Assembly: GCA_025360235.1 (NCBI GenBank) | Contig: JANYCO010000650.1 | Location: 1-5,158 of the forward strand | Direction: 5' to 3' | Source: Cytophagales bacterium | Lineage (GTDB): Bacteria; Bacteroidota; Bacteroidia; Cytophagales; Cytophagaceae | DNA length: 5,158 bases | Shown here: positions 4,315 through 5,158 of the stretch, piece after piece | How the letters are laid out: each line of letters opens with the position of its first letter | Numbering within the stretch: position 1 is the first letter of the stretch | Notes under the pieces: generated by a model | Databases searched by the model: none | What the model was told of the DNA's origin: nothing | Seen by the model: only the letters and a program-made list of their open reading frames with translations | Translations under genes and position numbers: made by a program

Positions 4315-4416
4315 ATGATCAGAAAACCAAATGTAAAAGGTACTGAAATACCCATAATAAAAGAGGATGATGCTGATTTCCTTTCACTCACAAATATAGT
4401 TTATGATACAAATTGA
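4315..4416 (+). pseudogene. Probable KilA-N-domain protein, N-terminal remnant
   Basis: This 33-codon frame reads MIRKPNVKGTEIPIIKEDD, then ADFLSLTNIVYDTN, and stops at TGA (4414-4416). The pattern VKGTEI...DDADFLSLTNI resembles the start of chromosomal KilA-N proteins (typically VxGTEIxxxxxxxxDYISLTDIAR), DNA-binding proteins related to phage antirepressors and normally well over 200 residues long. Here the match ends at the SLTNI strand and no continuation is found in the other frames up to 4500, so the rest is deleted rather than frameshifted. The following 4417-4490 is almost purely A+T, with a 9-bp hairpin (4421-4429 with 4435-4443). Family assignment rests on a short match. Confidence 0.5.
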
Positions 4417-4471
4417 CAATTATATAAATATCTGATTTATATATAATTAAAATTATTTTTACATATAAAAG

Positions 4472-4512
4472 TTCCCAAATCGAGAATTTTTATTTATATT
4501 TGTTAATGGGAA
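4472..4512 (+). promoter_or_regulatory. higBA promoter with possible operator
   Basis: TATATTTG (4495-4502) is a perfect TAnnTTTG -7 box 17 bases ahead of the toxin ATG. The -33 box is poor (GTTC at 4471-4474). TTCCCA (4472-4477) and TGGGAA (4507-4512) form an inverted repeat that brackets the promoter, a plausible binding site for the autorepressing HigA antitoxin. The promoter call is firm; the operator is inference. Confidence 0.55.
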
Positions 4513-4519
4513 TTGATTC

Positions 4520-4816
4520 ATGGAGAGAATATTTGCAAAGAGTACATTAAGATTGTTTTGGGAGAAACATCCTGATTCGGAACAATCATTAAAGACATGG
4601 TACGATACAGCAATGAGTTCGAATTGGAAAGCACCTATTGATGTAAAACAATCTTATGCAAATGCCAGTATCCTCAAAGATTCCAGAATAGTATTTAATA
4701 TAAAAGGAAATTCATATCGACTGGTAGCGAAATTCAACTTTGAGAAACAGTGGATATTTATCAAATTTATTGGTGCTCACAGCGAATATGATAAGATTGA
4801 TGCAAACACAATATAA
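4520..4816 (+). CDS. higB: HigB-type mRNA interferase toxin
   Basis: This 98-residue protein carries the full HigB signature of the RelE-fold toxins. It has STLRLFWEKHPDSEQSLKTW at the N-terminus, SYANASILKDSRIVFNIKGN (about 45-64), YRLVAKFNF (66-74), and IKFIGAHSEYDKID (81-94) with the conserved His87, Glu89, Tyr90 and Asp91. HigB toxins cut mRNA on translating ribosomes and are neutralised by HigA. The family motif is usually GTHxEYD; here it is GAHSEYD (Ala86), a mild deviation. Length is normal. Toxin-first order with the antitoxin 11 bases downstream is the classic higBA arrangement. Cytoplasmic; probably repressed by HigA at its own promoter. Confidence 0.9.
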   Translation: MERIFAKSTLRLFWEKHPDSEQSLKTWYDTAMSSNWKAPIDVKQSYANASILKDSRIVFNIKGNSYRLVAKFNFEKQWIFIKFIGAHSEYDKIDANTI

Positions 4817-4827
4817 AATTGTAAAAT

Positions 4828-5158
4828 ATGAAAATTAAGCCACTAAAAACAGAAGCCGATTATCAAATAGCTTTGAAAAGGCTAGACGTTATATTTGATG
4901 CAGCAATTGGAACAACGCAGAGCGATGAGGCTGATATACTCGGATTATTAATTGACGAATATGAGAAAAAAAAATATCCTATTGAAACACCAGATCCAAT
5001 AGAGGCTATTAAAATAAGAATGGAAGAAATGTCTTTAAAACAAATTGATTTGGCAGAAGCAATAGGAGGAAAAAGTAGAGTTTCTGAAGTATTAAATCGA
5101 AAACGGAAATTAACAGTAGAGATGATTCGGAATCTAACCTCAAAATTAAATCTTTCAG
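4828..5158 (+). CDS. higA: HigA-type antitoxin, HTH domain (runs off window end)
   Basis: The ATG at 4828 opens 110 codons without a stop before the window ends, so the C-terminus is missing; few residues should be lacking given HigA lengths of about 115-140. The N-terminal part (1-55, MKIKPLKTEADYQIALKRLD, then DEADILGLLIDEYEKKKYPI) is the toxin-binding and dimer region of the COG5499 group. Residues 66-90 (EEMSLKQIDLAEAIGGKSRV, then SEVLNRKRKLT) form an Xre/Cro-type helix-turn-helix, followed by MIRNLTSKLNLS. It neutralises HigB (4520-4816) and probably represses the shared promoter. Spacing of 11 bases implies co-transcription. Confidence 0.9.
   Translation, partial: MKIKPLKTEADYQIALKRLDVIFDAAIGTTQSDEADILGLLIDEYEKKKYPIETPDPIEAIKIRMEEMSLKQIDLAEAIGGKSRVSEVLNRKRKLTVEMIRNLTSKLNLS

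Overview
The window looks like an accessory, mostly non-core stretch of a Bacteroidota chromosome (Flavobacteriia, Sphingobacteriia or Chitinophagia type). The grounds are strong A+T richness, promoters of the TTTG-N19/20-TAnnTTTG class used by the Bacteroidota primary sigma factor, near absence of Shine-Dalgarno sequences, and lipoproteins with short SSC/TSC lipoboxes. No database could be searched; family names come from motif recognition.

Layout. 1-98 holds nothing I can support. 99-151 is a REP-like hairpin repeat. 193-660 (minus) is a small unknown lipoprotein. 703-1434 is a compact unit of inverted repeat, consensus promoter, intact REP-associated tyrosine (HUH/Y1) transposase (RAYT, 801-1358) and inverted repeat. 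1472-1549 carries three 12-bp direct repeats at an exact 33-bp period. 1673-1700 is a perfect palindrome followed by T6. 1714-2100 is a decayed second RAYT unit on the minus strand: an N-terminal remnant at 1763-1936 with its own repeats and a structured upstream segment. 2160-2603 is a small exported protein of unknown function, with a perfect 17-bp inverted repeat inside its coding sequence. 2661-2799 is a composite of REP half-elements. 2803-3033 is an 11-unit 21-bp tandem array. 3190-4164 is a larger surface lipoprotein with a probable ECF-sigma promoter and an A+T-rich terminator. 4227-4416 is a good primary-sigma promoter driving a 33-codon remnant that looks like the start of a KilA-N-domain protein. 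4520-5158 is a HigB/HigA type toxin-antitoxin pair; the antitoxin runs off the window end.

How it fits together. The dominant theme is RAYT/REP activity and its debris. One apparently intact transposase is flanked by inverted copies of its likely substrate, and more copies or half-copies of the same hairpin lie 0.6 kb upstream and 1.2 kb downstream. A second, different RAYT is broken. The hairpin copies are modular: one 11-bp core is joined to three different arms (A, B, C) in three pairings. The cargo (two unknown exported proteins, a surface lipoprotein, a KilA-N remnant, a toxin-antitoxin pair) is typical of a genomic region that tolerates insertions. I see no complete new defence or biosynthetic system. 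The least explained signals are the shuffled REP arms, the 33-bp-spaced repeats, the intragenic 17-bp palindrome and the phase-perfect 21-bp array.
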